DNA of 64,000 nucleotides from Maricaulis sp963976135 (GCF_963976135.1 NZ_CAXBKN010000001.1:1-64000); one strand, 5' to 3'; positions 1 to 9,452 are shown, numbered from the stretch's first letter. Numbers and translations: made by a program. The notes: generated from the sequence alone by a model not told the origin.

Positions 1-1376
1 TGGGCCAGAAGCCCCCCAATCAGACCCGCAAGGACATCACCACTGCCCGCCGTGGCCAGCGCCGGGCTGGCATGACGATTGATCACCACGCCCTGCCCCG
101 GCGCGGCAATCACCGTATCGGCGCCCTTGAGCAGCACGACACAGCCGGTCAGCCGCGCCGCCTCGATCGCCGCATCGATTCGATTGTCGGATGCTGCGAG
201 CAAGCCGGGAAAGAGGCGTTCGAACTCACCGGCGTGAGGCGTGATGACATCAATGCGGCGCAGCCGCTCAAACAAGTCTACCGGCCTGTTCTCGAATGAG
301 GTCAGCGCATCGGCGTCGAGCACCAGCGGCGCCGGCTGGGCCAGGGCCTCGCAGACCGCCCGGCGAGTCGTCTCGCCGACCCCGGCGGCCGGACCGATCA
401 CGGCGGCGCTGGCCCTCAGCGTGGTGAGAAATTCGCCACTATCCGCCTCGCTATCCCAGCGCTTGAGCATCACGGCCGTCAGGGCACCGGCATTGACCAG
501 CATCGCCGAACCCGGACTGGCCAGCGTCACCAGACCGGCGCCGGCGCGCAGTCCTGCCATGGCCGCCAGCCGCGCCGCGCCGGTCGAGGACGCGCCACCG
601 GAGAACACGACAAGACGGCCGCGCTGATGCTTGTGTGTGCCCGCAGTCGGCGCGGGCAATGCGCCGTGCCAGAGCGCCGCCTCATTGATGCGGCCCAACG
701 GCGTGACGGCATCGCGCCAGCCCTCGGGGATTCCGATATCGGCGACCACCAACTCGCCGCACAGCGAGGCCGCCGGCTCGAGGCAATGGGCCGGCTTGCG
801 GGCGTGAAAAGTCACAGTGAGGTCAGCGCGCAAGGTGATCCCGTCCGGATCGGGGCGATCACCGCCAATGCCGCTGGGCAGGTCAATGGCAATCACCGGC
901 ATTGAACGCTCTGCAAGGGTCATGGCGAGTTGCGCCGCAACGCCATCCAGCGGCCGGCTCAGCCCGGCACCAAATATCGCATCGACGACGAGGCCGGCAT
1001 CGCCCAGCGATCCTGCTGTCATGGCCTCGACCGGCCCGTCCCAGAGCGCCAGCGCCGCGGCGGCATCGCCTCTGAGACCCGCCGGATCGCCCAGCAGCGC
1101 AAGCCGCACTGGCCAGCCGGCCTGCCGCAAGATCCGGGCACAAACCAAGCCATCACCGCCATTATTGCCTGGTCCGCAAAGAATCAGCGCCGGACGCCGG
1201 GCCCAGCGCGTCAGGATCGCCCGGGCGACGGCAAGACCGGCGGCCTCCATCAATGCCGAACCCGGCACACCGGCGCTGGCGGCAAAGCGGTCACACGCGC
1301 CGCAATCAGCGGTCTTGAGCACGTCGAGAGGCATCATCGCTCCATTGTGCAGCACAACTGCCCGTTCGTGAGGCAT
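1..1376 (-). CDS. nnr: Bifunctional NAD(P)HX epimerase / ADP-dependent NAD(P)HX dehydratase (truncated by window edge)
   Basis: Repairs hydrated NAD(P)H in the cytoplasm: the N-terminal YjeF_N half epimerises NAD(P)HX and the C-terminal ribokinase-like half dehydrates it. Reading the minus strand from 1376 gives about 458 uninterrupted codons running off base 1. The epimerase half shows GVPGSALMEAAG near the N terminus and the loop GPGNNGGDGL. The C-terminal half shows ITPHAGEFERLF and ends at the edge in GSGDVLAGLIGG, the catalytic-loop signature of the dehydratase family. Only the last few dozen residues should be missing. Start is ambiguous: ATG at 1376, or ATG at 1337/1334, which gives a more family-like N terminus (MMPLDVLKTAD). 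Divergent from glnB. The identification is firm from both domain signatures. Confidence 0.92.
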   Translation of the reverse strand, partial: MPHERAVVLHNGAMMPLDVLKTADCGACDRFAASAGVPGSALMEAAGLAVARAILTRWARRPALILCGPGNNGGDGLVCARILRQAGWPVRLALLGDPAGLRGDAAAALALWDGPVEAMTAGSLGDAGLVVDAIFGAGLSRPLDGVAAQLAMTLAERSMPVIAIDLPSGIGGDRPDPDGITLRADLTVTFHARKPAHCLEPAASLCGELVVADIGIPEGWRDAVTPLGRINEAALWHGALPAPTAGTHKHQRGRLVVFSGGASSTGAARLAAMAGLRAGAGLVTLASPGSAMLVNAGALTAVMLKRWDSEADSGEFLTTLRASAAVIGPAAGVGETTRRAVCEALAQPAPLVLDADALTSFENRPVDLFERLRRIDVITPHAGEFERLFPGLLAASDNRIDAAIEAARLTGCVVLLKGADTVIAAPGQGVVINRHASPALATAGSGDVLAGLIGGLLA

Positions 1377-1465
1377 TTGTGAGCGGGAATACTAGCCCGG
1401 ATCATTTGCCTCTTGTAACGCACAAGCGCATCACTAGCGTCATCCCAAGGAATTCGGAGTCGGTC

Positions 1466-1804
1466 ATGAAGAAAATCGAAGCCATCATCAAACCGTTCAA
1501 GCTTGATGACGTGAAGGAAGCACTGCAGGAGATCGGCGTGCAAGGCCTGACTGTCATTGAAGCCAAGGGCTTTGGCCGTCAGAAAGGCCATACCGAGCTG
1601 TATCGCGGTGCCGAATACGTCGTCGACTTCCTGCCCAAGATCAAGATCGAGCTGGTACTGCCCGCGGACCGGGTCGAAGCCGCCATCGAGGCGATCCAGA
1701 ACGCCGCCCAGACCGGCCGTATCGGCGATGGCAAGATCTTCGTCAGCCCGATCGAACACGTCATCCGCATCCGGACCGGGGAAACCGGCCTCGACGCGCT
1801 TTAA
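1466..1804 (+). CDS. glnB: Nitrogen regulatory protein P-II (GlnB)
   Basis: Trimeric signal protein that senses 2-oxoglutarate, ATP/ADP and, through uridylylation, glutamine; it controls GlnE and NtrB and hence glutamine synthetase. The 112-residue product begins MKKIEAIIKPFKLDDVKEAL. The T-loop has RGAEYVVDFLPK with the uridylylation tyrosine at Tyr51, and the C-terminal signature GDGKIFVSP is present. Length and sequence are typical. The ATG at 1466 starts directly at the canonical MKKIEA. It lies 41 nt upstream of glnA in the common alphaproteobacterial glnBA arrangement. GlnB rather than GlnK is inferred from the glnA partner and the absence of amtB nearby. I could not find a convincing sigma54 -24/-12 element upstream. 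Confidence 0.97.
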   Translation: MKKIEAIIKPFKLDDVKEALQEIGVQGLTVIEAKGFGRQKGHTELYRGAEYVVDFLPKIKIELVLPADRVEAAIEAIQNAAQTGRIGDGKIFVSPIEHVIRIRTGETGLDAL

Positions 1805-1845
1805 ACCCTCCCCTGTCGCCGCCCAGCAAATTCGGAGCCTGGCCC

Positions 1846-3249
1846 ATGTCCAACGAAATTATCAAGAAACTGCATGATGAAGACATCAAATATGTCGACC
1901 TGCGCTTCACCGACCCGCGCGGCAAGCTGCAGCATGTCACCTTCGACCGGTCCGAAGTGAATGAGGACTTCTTCGAGGACGGCATCATGTTTGACGGCTC
2001 CTCGATCGCCGGCTGGAAGGCGATCAATGAGTCCGACATGGTGCTCAAGCCCGACCCGAGCGCCATGTTCATGGATCCGTTCTACCAGCAGCCGACCATG
2101 ATCCTGTTGTGCGACGTTCTCGAGCCGGGCACCGGCGAAGCCTATAATCGCGACCCACGCACCACCGCGAAGAAGGCCGAATCCTTCCTCGCCTCGACCG
2201 GGATCGGCGACACTGCCTATATCGGACCGGAAGCGGAATTCTTTATCTTCGACGATGTGCGCTACACGACGGGCCAGGCTGAAACGAGCTATTCGATCGA
2301 TAGCGAGGAGATGACGCAAAACTCCGGCCGTCATTATGAAGGCGGCAATATGGGCCACCGGCCCGGGCCGAAGGGCGGCTATTTCCCGGTCAACCCGGTC
2401 GATACCTGCCAGGACATGCGCACCGAGATGCTCTCCGTGCTCGAGGAGCTCGGCCTGAAACCGGAAAAACACCATCATGAAGTGGCGCCGGCCCAGCACG
2501 AACTCGGCATGAAGTTCGACACGCTGACCACCATGGCCGACCGCATGCAGATGTATAAATACACGGTCAAGATGGTCGCCCATGCCTATGGCAAGACCGC
2601 GACCTTCATGCCCAAGCCGATGTGGAATGACAATGGCACCGGCATGCATGTCCACCAGTCCATCTGGAAGAATGGCAATCCGGTCTTCGCCGGCGACCGT
2701 TATGCCGATCTGTCGGAAACCTGCCTGCATTATATCGGCGGCATCATCAAACATGCCCGCGCGATCAATGCCTTCGCCAATGCCAGCACGAATAGCTATA
2801 AGCGTCTCGTTCCCGGCTATGAAGCCCCGGTCCTGCTGGCCTATTCAGCCCGCAACCGGTCGGCCTCGATCCGCATCCCCTGGGTGAGTTCGCCGAAAGC
2901 CAAGCGGCTTGAAACCCGCTTCCCCGATCCAGCCGGTAATCCCTACCTCACCTTCGCCTCACTGCTGATGGCCGGCCTCGACGGGATTGAGAACCGGATC
3001 GATCCGGGCGATCCGATGGACAAGGATCTCTACGACCTGCCGCCGCAGGAATTGAAAGGCATTCCAACGGTTTGCCGTTCGCTGCGCGAAGCCCTCGAAT
3101 CGCTCGACGCCGACCGCGACTTCCTCAAGAAGGGCGGCGTTATGGATGATGACCAGATCGACGCCTATATCGAGCTGAAGATGGAAGAAGTCCTGCGCCT
3201 GGAGATGCACCCGCATCCGGTTGAATTCGACATGTATTACGCCTGCTAG
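1846..3249 (+). CDS. glnA: Glutamine synthetase type I
   Basis: Condenses ammonia with glutamate using ATP; cytoplasmic dodecamer central to nitrogen assimilation. The 467-residue product has the beta-grasp N-terminal domain with MFDGSSIAGWKAINESDM, the active-site stretch NDNGTGMHVHQS, and the ATP/glutamate region KRLVPGYEAPV. The adenylylation motif is DLYDLPPQE with Tyr396, so regulation by GlnE adenylylation is expected. Length matches the GSI-beta class. It is co-oriented with glnB 41 nt upstream and is followed by a strong hairpin at 3282-3309, suggesting a two-gene transcript. Nothing is unusual. Confidence 0.98.
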   Translation: MSNEIIKKLHDEDIKYVDLRFTDPRGKLQHVTFDRSEVNEDFFEDGIMFDGSSIAGWKAINESDMVLKPDPSAMFMDPFYQQPTMILLCDVLEPGTGEAYNRDPRTTAKKAESFLASTGIGDTAYIGPEAEFFIFDDVRYTTGQAETSYSIDSEEMTQNSGRHYEGGNMGHRPGPKGGYFPVNPVDTCQDMRTEMLSVLEELGLKPEKHHHEVAPAQHELGMKFDTLTTMADRMQMYKYTVKMVAHAYGKTATFMPKPMWNDNGTGMHVHQSIWKNGNPVFAGDRYADLSETCLHYIGGIIKHARAINAFANASTNSYKRLVPGYEAPVLLAYSARNRSASIRIPWVSSPKAKRLETRFPDPAGNPYLTFASLLMAGLDGIENRIDPGDPMDKDLYDLPPQELKGIPTVCRSLREALESLDADRDFLKKGGVMDDDQIDAYIELKMEEVLRLEMHPHPVEFDMYYAC

Positions 3250-3281
3250 GGCTCAATTCGCCCGTCAGAGCTGTCAATGCC

Positions 3282-3309
3282 GCACGGCCGGGAGCAATCC
3301 CGGCCGTGC
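3282..3309 (+). terminator. Terminator-like hairpin after glnA
   Basis: Perfect 11-bp inverted repeat (GCACGGCCGGG and its complement) around a 6-nt loop, 33 bases after the glnA stop. The following tract is only weakly T-rich, so it may act as a Rho-assisted or RNA-stabilising stem. Confidence 0.6.
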
Positions 3310-3415
3310 CTGTATGCGTTTGGCTCGTCAGAACGGTCGACGAGTCGTCTTGCATTCGCTACAAATCAGGTCGATTTTGCCGAACTGTTTTCGGCCAGGA
3401 TGTTCAGGAGTCGGT

Positions 3416-6400
3416 ATGCGTCGCCGTTTTATGTTTGCCAGCGCCCTTGTATCGCTGACTGTCGCAGCGCCTGCCGCCTTCGCGGACCGCGAAGTCACCA
3501 CGGCCATTACCGACCCGATCGCCACCTCGACTTCGGGTGATGGCGGCGGTGCCGACAATATTGTGATTACCAGTTCCGGCCGCGTGACGCGGACGACGAC
3601 CGACACGCCGGCGGTCACGCTGGACAGCGATAACAGCATCACCCAGGGCGGTGTGATCTCCGTCACCACCGACGCGGATGGTGGCGTTGGCGTCAACATC
3701 GTCGGCGGAAATACCGGCGACTTCACCAGCACCAGCCAGATCGTCGTTACCAGCGAAACCTTCCCGACCGACACCGATGAGGACGGCGATCTTGATGGTC
3801 CCGGCGCGATCGGTGGCAACCGGGTTGCGGTTCTGGTCGATGGCGCTGCGGTCTTCACGGGTGACATCCTGTTCTCCACCAGCAGCCAGATAATCGTCCG
3901 CGGCAATGATTCCGCCGGCATTCGTGTTCTCACCGGCATTGATGGTTCGGTCGATTATCGCGGCCGCCTCACCATCGTCGGCGACCGTTCGGCAGCGATC
4001 GACATCCAGGACAATCTTTCCGGGGATCTGAATGTTGCCGGTGTCATCTCTGCCACCGGTGACGGCACAGTTGGCGTTTCCGTGCTCGGCGATGTCGACG
4101 GCGCGATAACCCTGCGCGGCAGCATCAATACGACCGGTTACCGTTTCCTGGCACGCCCGAGCGAATCCTATCTCGAGCAGCTCGAAGACGATGACATGCG
4201 TCAGGGTGGCGGCGCGGTCGTGCTCAGCGGCAGTGTCGGGGGCGGCCTTTATATTGGCGGTCCGACCATCGATACGCCCACCGAGATCAACTCCCAGCTT
4301 TCGACGCGCGGCTCGGCACCCACGTTGAATATTTTCGCCGGCGCCAGCGATATCGTGCTCGGCGAAGTCGTCATCGCGGCGGTCGAAGATGATCCCGACA
4401 CCACGGATGTCGATGAAAGCCAGGACGCCCAGCATCTTGGCTACAGCTTCGTCATTCGCGGCAATGTCACGTCAAGCGGCGATCTCGACGGTGTCGATTC
4501 GAACACGATCCGCATCGCAGGCGGTGCGGGTACGACCGCAACCCTCACCGGCGGCATGTTCAATGACGGCATTGTCAGCTCCTTCGCCTATGGCATTCCC
4601 GGCGCGGAAGCCGTGGCGACGACGATCAGCCTCGGTTCTGGTGCGATCATTCCCCTGATCACCAATATCGACGAGCTGCGCGCGACTGCCGTCGGCACCG
4701 GCGCCACGGCACGCGTCCTCATGATCGAGTCCGGGGCCTATCTCCCCTCGCTGGTCAATGAAGACACCCTGTTCGCCAATGGCGTCGAAGGCGCCAGCGC
4801 TGTTGCTGTTCGCGATCTGTCCGGCAGCCTGACCTCGGTGGTGAACTCCGGCGTCATTTCCGCGCTTTATAGTGCGCCCACCACCGCCGACGAAGTCGCG
4901 CACGAAACCGTCGCGCTGGATCTTTCGCACGCCACGACCGCCACCCTGGTACGCCAATATCGCCGCGACGGCGTCGACGAAGATGTCAATCTTGCGATCT
5001 ATGGCGATGTCCTGTTCGGCAGCGGCGACGACCTGTTGCAGGTTGAAGCCGGTACCGTGAGCGGCAGCCTCAGCTTCGGCGCAGGCGCCGATCAGCTGGT
5101 CATCACCGGCGGCAGCCTTGTCTCCGGTGCGCTCCATGATTCCGATGGCGATCTGTCGATCAGTGTCGACAACGCCACCCTGGAACTGGGCGCCGCAACC
5201 AATACGGTGATCAGCGATGCCCGCTTGGGCGAAGGCGCTGTGTTGAGCTTCGAGGTCAACCACGATCTCGATGTCGCCGCCTTCATCAATGCCTCCGGCA
5301 CGGTCACGTTTGAAGCCGGTTCGCGGATCACCTCCGCCCTGACCAATCTGATTGGCGAAGGCGCGACCTATGTCGTGCTGACGGCTGACAGCCTGGTGAT
5401 CGAGGAAGCCCTGGATGTGCTCCAGGATACCACAGCGCCCTATCTCTACGAGGCAGCGCTGAATTTCGATCCGAATGATGCCAATTCGCTGACGCTGACC
5501 CTGCAGCGTCGTACCGCTGAACAGCTCGGCATGAATGCCAATCAGGCCGGTGCCTATGCCGCGACCTATTCGGTCTGGCAAAATGATGCCGAACTGGGAG
5601 CCGCGATCGCCTCGCTGACGACCGAGCGTGATTTCTTCCAGGCCTATGACCAATTGCTGCCGGAATATGCTGCCAGCGCCATCCAGTTTGCCCTCGCCAC
5701 CAATGACAGTGCCGTTGGTGCCCTCGCCAACCGGCTTGATGCGGTGCGCCGCAGCCCCGACAATACCGGCGGGCTTTGGGTGCAGGAATTTGGCTATTAT
5801 GCCGACCGCGCCGGCACGTCCTTCGGTCCGGGCTATCGCGGCCACGGCCTCGGCCTGGCGGTCGGTTTCGACCAGCCTTTCGGTCCCTTCTATGCCGCCG
5901 GGATCAATTTCGTCGGCTCGGCCAGCGAGATTTCCGAGGTCGACGGCTTTGATGATCCGATGTCGGCTGTATCGGGCCAGATCGGCGCCTATGCCGGCTC
6001 GCAATTCGGCGAAACCACACTGGATATCTATGGCGCCGTCGGGTTTGACAGTTTCGAGCACAACCGCCGCATCGTGATCGCCGATTACACCGCCTCGCCC
6101 TCGGCGAGCTGGAGCGGTTATCATGTCGCCGCATCGGCCCGTCTCGGCCGTGACTTTACCACCGGCAATTATTATCTCCGCCCGTCGGCATCGATCGATT
6201 ATCTCGGCCTCTATGAAGGTTCCTACACCGAAACCGGCGGCGGCTCCGGCGTCGACCTGGTCGTCTCGGACCGTGAATCGAGCAGTTTTTCGGCCACCGC
6301 GATGATGACCCTCGGCGCCCGCTATGCCGGCAATGACAGCTGGTGGTCGCCCCATATCGAAGCGGGTTTCCGCAATGAGTTCAGCGGCGGGGAAACCCAG

Positions 6401-6595
6401 ACCGACGCTCATTTCGTCGATTATGACGACACTTTCACCCTGCGCTCGCAGCAGATTCCCGGGACCGGCTTCATCTTCGGCTTCGGGATTGCGGCGGGAT
6501 CGGGCTATTCGGTCTTCTCCTTCGATTATGATGCCGACCTGCGCGAGGACTTCATTCGCCACACGGCCCGGCTCGTGATGCGGATGGTGTTCTAG
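3416..6595 (+). CDS. Autotransporter (type V secretion) outer-membrane protein
   Basis: Predicted self-secreting surface protein of 1059 residues. A Sec signal peptide occupies residues 1-23 (MRRRF, then a hydrophobic core, cleavage after AFA). A Gly/Ser/Asp/Thr-rich passenger with repeated short beta-helix-like turns runs to about residue 750. The last roughly 280 residues match an autotransporter beta-barrel: a linker containing TTERDFFQAYDQLLPEY, then alternating aromatic/small strands such as GGLWVQEFGYYADR, ending in a terminal phenylalanine (RMVF) as BAM substrates do. The ATG at 3416 is chosen because AGGAG lies at 3406-3410 and it opens directly on the signal peptide; upstream in-frame codons have no such context. 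The passenger has an Asp-rich stretch (TDTDEDGDLDG) that could bind calcium. I see no protease triad or adhesin domain I can name, and no cysteines in the mature region. Function of the passenger is unknown. Confidence 0.85.
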   Translation: MRRRFMFASALVSLTVAAPAAFADREVTTAITDPIATSTSGDGGGADNIVITSSGRVTRTTTDTPAVTLDSDNSITQGGVISVTTDADGGVGVNIVGGNTGDFTSTSQIVVTSETFPTDTDEDGDLDGPGAIGGNRVAVLVDGAAVFTGDILFSTSSQIIVRGNDSAGIRVLTGIDGSVDYRGRLTIVGDRSAAIDIQDNLSGDLNVAGVISATGDGTVGVSVLGDVDGAITLRGSINTTGYRFLARPSESYLEQLEDDDMRQGGGAVVLSGSVGGGLYIGGPTIDTPTEINSQLSTRGSAPTLNIFAGASDIVLGEVVIAAVEDDPDTTDVDESQDAQHLGYSFVIRGNVTSSGDLDGVDSNTIRIAGGAGTTATLTGGMFNDGIVSSFAYGIPGAEAVATTISLGSGAIIPLITNIDELRATAVGTGATARVLMIESGAYLPSLVNEDTLFANGVEGASAVAVRDLSGSLTSVVNSGVISALYSAPTTADEVAHETVALDLSHATTATLVRQYRRDGVDEDVNLAIYGDVLFGSGDDLLQVEAGTVSGSLSFGAGADQLVITGGSLVSGALHDSDGDLSISVDNATLELGAATNTVISDARLGEGAVLSFEVNHDLDVAAFINASGTVTFEAGSRITSALTNLIGEGATYVVLTADSLVIEEALDVLQDTTAPYLYEAALNFDPNDANSLTLTLQRRTAEQLGMNANQAGAYAATYSVWQNDAELGAAIASLTTERDFFQAYDQLLPEYAASAIQFALATNDSAVGALANRLDAVRRSPDNTGGLWVQEFGYYADRAGTSFGPGYRGHGLGLAVGFDQPFGPFYAAGINFVGSASEISEVDGFDDPMSAVSGQIGAYAGSQFGETTLDIYGAVGFDSFEHNRRIVIADYTASPSASWSGYHVAASARLGRDFTTGNYYLRPSASIDYLGLYEGSYTETGGGSGVDLVVSDRESSSFSATAMMTLGARYAGNDSWWSPHIEAGFRNEFSGGETQTDAHFVDYDDTFTLRSQQIPGTGFIFGFGIAAGSGYSVFSFDYDADLREDFIRHTARLVMRMVF

Positions 6596-6649
6596 CACCG
6601 CCGGCAAGCGGCAAGACTCGATTAACCCTGGCAAGCCAGACTGCACGGC

Positions 6650-7252
6650 ATGAAACCAGCCGTCCTCCTCGTCTGCCTGGCCCTTGCCGGCCTGACTGCC
6701 TGCACGACGCCAACCCCGTCGCAGACGGCGGATGTGTGCCTGATCCTGGAAGACAATCGTGCCTGGTGGCGCGCGATCCAGCGCACCGAGCGCCGCTGGG
6801 GCGTGCCGCCCGGCGTGCAATTGGCCATCCTCAAGCGTGAATCCAGTTTCAACGCCCATGCCCGGCCGGCACGCAACCGCCTGTTCGGCGTTATTCCGGG
6901 CCGCCGCCCCTCCAGCGCGTATGGCTATGCCCAGGCGCTCGACGGCACCTGGGACTGGTATCGCGAGGACACCGGACGCGGCGGCGCCAATCGCAATAAT
7001 TTCGGTGACGCCGTCGATTTCGTCGGCTGGTACGCCTCCAAGAGCCGGCAGTTATCCGGCATCGCTTCAGACAATGCGCGCGATCTCTACCTGTCTTATC
7101 ATGAGGGCCATGGCGGTTTTAACCGCGGCTCGTATCGGTCCAAGGGCTGGCTGGTGAATGTCGCCGCCGATGTCGCCCGCGACGCGGAGCGCTATCAAAC
7201 GCAGATCAATGGCTGTGAGCGGCGGCTTTCCCACCGTTTTTGGCTGTTTTGA
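6650..7252 (+). CDS. Lytic transglycosylase-like SLT-domain lipoprotein
   Basis: Probable peptidoglycan-cleaving or wall-remodelling lipoprotein of 200 residues. The N terminus is a lipoprotein signal with lipobox LTAC and acylated Cys18. The soluble-lytic-transglycosylase fold is indicated by GVPPGVQLAILKRESSFN (candidate catalytic Glu in RESSF), SAYGYAQALDGTWDWY (compare the GxxGxxQ-type motif of the family) and a tyrosine-containing segment DLYLSYHEGHGGF. It is short for a transglycosylase, essentially one catalytic domain plus anchor. It sits 54 nt after the autotransporter and 38 nt before parE, all on the plus strand. A role in helping the autotransporter cross the wall is possible but only suggested by position. 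Confidence 0.8.
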   Translation: MKPAVLLVCLALAGLTACTTPTPSQTADVCLILEDNRAWWRAIQRTERRWGVPPGVQLAILKRESSFNAHARPARNRLFGVIPGRRPSSAYGYAQALDGTWDWYREDTGRGGANRNNFGDAVDFVGWYASKSRQLSGIASDNARDLYLSYHEGHGGFNRGSYRSKGWLVNVAADVARDAERYQTQINGCERRLSHRFWLF

Positions 7253-7290
7253 ATCTCCCCTAGAGGCGCCGACTCGGGCATGTTGACCCG

Positions 7291-9306
7291 ATGTCATCAC
7301 CAAGTTCGCAATCCGACCTGTTTTCCGCCTCGCCTGCGCCCATCCCTGATGCGACGCCGCCGGCAGGCTATTCCGCCGCCCAGATCGAGGTCCTCGAAGG
7401 CCTGGAAGCCGTGCGCCGCCGGCCGGGCATGTATATTGGCGGCACGGATGAGCGCGCCTATCACCATCTCTTCGCCGAAATCCTCGACAATTCGATGGAT
7501 GAGGCCGTGGCCGGCTGGGCCGACCGGATCGAGGTCTCGCTCGATGAGGACGGCTATATCACCGTCACCGATAATGGCCGCGGCATCCCGGTCGACCCGC
7601 ACCCGAAATTCCCCGACAAGTCGGCGCTGGAAGTCGTGCTGACCATATTGCATGCTGGCGGCAAGTTCTCCGACAAGGCGTACAAGACCTCCGGCGGTCT
7701 GCACGGCGTCGGCATTTCCGTCGTCAACGCCCTCTCCTCGGTGCTCGAGGTTGAAGTCGCCCGCGAAAAAGTCCTTTGGTCGCAGAATTACTCGCGCGGC
7801 CTGCCGCTCGGCCCGATCGTCCGCGTCGGCGCGACCGCCAATCGCCGCGGCACCCGCATCCGCTTCCTGCCCGATACCGAGATTTTCGGCGACAAGATGA
7901 AGGTCAGCCCGGCGCGCGTCTATGCGATGGCACGGTCGAAAGCCTTCCTGCGCCGCGGCGTCAAGATTTTGTGGCGCTGCCCTGAATCCATGGTCGAGGG
8001 CACGGACATCCCGTCCGAGACCGTGTTGTGCTTCCCCGGCGGGCTGGCCGACCGGCTCGCGGAAATGACGGGCAAATCCGCCCTGGTCACGAGCGAAGCC
8101 TTCACAGGCAAGGTCGAGCGCCCCGATGATGGCGGCGGTGTCGAATGGGCGATGGCCTGGTCGAGCAATGGTTTTGGCAGCGAGGCCGACGGGTTTTGCC
8201 AGACTTTTTGTAACACCGTGCCAACACCCCAGGGCGGCACGCATGAACAGGGTTTCCGCGCCGCCATCACCAAGGGTCTGCGCGCCTATGCCGATCACAG
8301 CCACGCCAAGAAAGCGGCCCTGATCACCCCCGATGATGTGCTCGGCGGAGCCGGGTCGCTGGTCTCGGTCTTTATCGGCGAGCCGGAATTCCAGGGCCAG
8401 ACCAAGGAAAGACTCGCCTCGCCGGAAGCGGCCAAACTGGTCGAGATGGCCGTACGCGACCAGTTCGATCACTGGCTGGCCGGCTCTCCGAAGGAAGCGA
8501 CCAAACTGGTCGAATGGGCGATCGAACGCGCCGAGGACCGGCTGCGCCGCCGCAAGGAAAAGACCGTCAAGCGCCAGTCGGCCTCGCGCCGCCTGCGCCT
8601 GCCGGGAAAGCTGGCCGATTGCTCGCGCGCCGATGCCGATGGCACCGAGCTCTTCCTGGTCGAGGGTGATTCCGCCGGCGGTTCGGCCAAACAGGCGCGC
8701 AATCGCAAGACACAAGCCATCCTGCCCCTGCGCGGCAAGATCATCAATGTCGTCTCCTCGGCCAGCGACAAGGTCGCGGCGAATCAGGAGATCAGCGATC
8801 TGCAACTGGCGCTGGGCTGCCAGACCGGCTCGAAATTCAAGCTTGAGGAATTGCGCTATCAGCGCATCGTCATCATGACCGATGCCGATGTCGACGGTGC
8901 CCATATCGCTGCCCTGCTGATCACATTCTTCTTCACCTCCATGCCCGAGCTGATCCATGCCGGCCGCCTCTATCTGGCCCAGCCACCGCTCTTCCGCCTG
9001 ACCCAGGGCAGCCACACCCTCTATGCCCGCGATGAAATCCATCGTGACCAGCTCCTGCGCGACGAGTTCAAGGGCTCGGCCAAGGTCGATATCGGCCGCT
9101 TCAAGGGCCTCGGCGAAATGACCCCGGCGCAGCTGAAAACCACCACCATGGATCCCGGCGTGCGCACCCTGGCGCGCGTCACCATCCCCGAGGGCGGTTT
9201 GCCGACGGTCGAGGCACTGGTGGAAACCCTGATGGGCAAGAAGCCGGAATTGCGCTTCGCCTATATCCAGGAACATGCGCCGGAAATCAGCACGCTGGAC
9301 ATCTAG
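7291..9306 (+). CDS. parE: DNA topoisomerase IV subunit B (ParE)
   Basis: ATPase subunit of topoisomerase IV, which decatenates sister chromosomes with ParC. The 671-residue product has a GHKL ATPase domain (VRRRPGMYIGG, LDNSMDEAV, TDNGRGIPV, GGLHGVGISVVNALS), the transducer domain, and a TOPRIM domain with EGDSAGGSAK and DADVDGAHI. It closes with the IGRFKGLGEMTPAQL segment. ParE rather than GyrB is supported by the spacing of the TOPRIM region, the short C terminus, and the HPKFPDKSALEVVLTILHAGG variant. The first 25 residues before YSAAQIEVLEGL are low-complexity and typical of alphaproteobacterial ParE. A hairpin with a delayed T tract follows immediately. Confidence 0.93.
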   Translation: MSSPSSQSDLFSASPAPIPDATPPAGYSAAQIEVLEGLEAVRRRPGMYIGGTDERAYHHLFAEILDNSMDEAVAGWADRIEVSLDEDGYITVTDNGRGIPVDPHPKFPDKSALEVVLTILHAGGKFSDKAYKTSGGLHGVGISVVNALSSVLEVEVAREKVLWSQNYSRGLPLGPIVRVGATANRRGTRIRFLPDTEIFGDKMKVSPARVYAMARSKAFLRRGVKILWRCPESMVEGTDIPSETVLCFPGGLADRLAEMTGKSALVTSEAFTGKVERPDDGGGVEWAMAWSSNGFGSEADGFCQTFCNTVPTPQGGTHEQGFRAAITKGLRAYADHSHAKKAALITPDDVLGGAGSLVSVFIGEPEFQGQTKERLASPEAAKLVEMAVRDQFDHWLAGSPKEATKLVEWAIERAEDRLRRRKEKTVKRQSASRRLRLPGKLADCSRADADGTELFLVEGDSAGGSAKQARNRKTQAILPLRGKIINVVSSASDKVAANQEISDLQLALGCQTGSKFKLEELRYQRIVIMTDADVDGAHIAALLITFFFTSMPELIHAGRLYLAQPPLFRLTQGSHTLYARDEIHRDQLLRDEFKGSAKVDIGRFKGLGEMTPAQLKTTTMDPGVRTLARVTIPEGGLPTVEALVETLMGKKPELRFAYIQEHAPEISTLDI

Positions 9307-9338
9307 CGCCGCTGATGCGGCGCGAATCCTTGTTTTTT
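9307..9338 (+). terminator. Probable intrinsic terminator of parE
   Basis: CGCCGC-TGAT-GCGGCG stem-loop starting at the base after the parE stop, followed 10 nt later by six thymines (9333-9338). The T tract is further from the stem than ideal. Confidence 0.55.
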
Positions 9339-9339
9339 C

Positions 9340-9384
9340 GCATTTTCGAACCGCAAAACCGGTTCCCACTTTTGCTGAAAATGC
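9340..9384. repeat. Dispersed-type palindromic element downstream of parE
   Basis: Nested inverted repeat: outer arms GCATTTTC (9340-9347) and GAAAATGC (9377-9384), inner arms GCAAAA (9353-9358) and TTTTGC (9370-9375), with ACCGGTTCCCAC in the centre. From memory, closely similar palindromes occur many times between genes in alphaproteobacterial chromosomes. That it is a repeat family here is an inference, since only one copy lies in this window. Confidence 0.5.
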
Positions 9385-9452
9385 TCCAGCGCACACCAAA
9401 ATCTCCACGCGGCGAACCGCTGGAGGGATGGGCAGTGACCAGGCGGGATGCA

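Noticed and set aside
1801..2754. 317-codon minus-strand frame opposite glnA.
   Set aside because: GlnA is certain; the antisense frame is a GC-bias artefact.
4472..6859. Very long open frame (795 codons) on the minus strand opposite the autotransporter.
   Set aside because: It runs antisense to a protein with a clear signal peptide and barrel. Composition (Gly/Arg/Asp-heavy, no recognisable motif) and high GC at third positions explain the long open frame.
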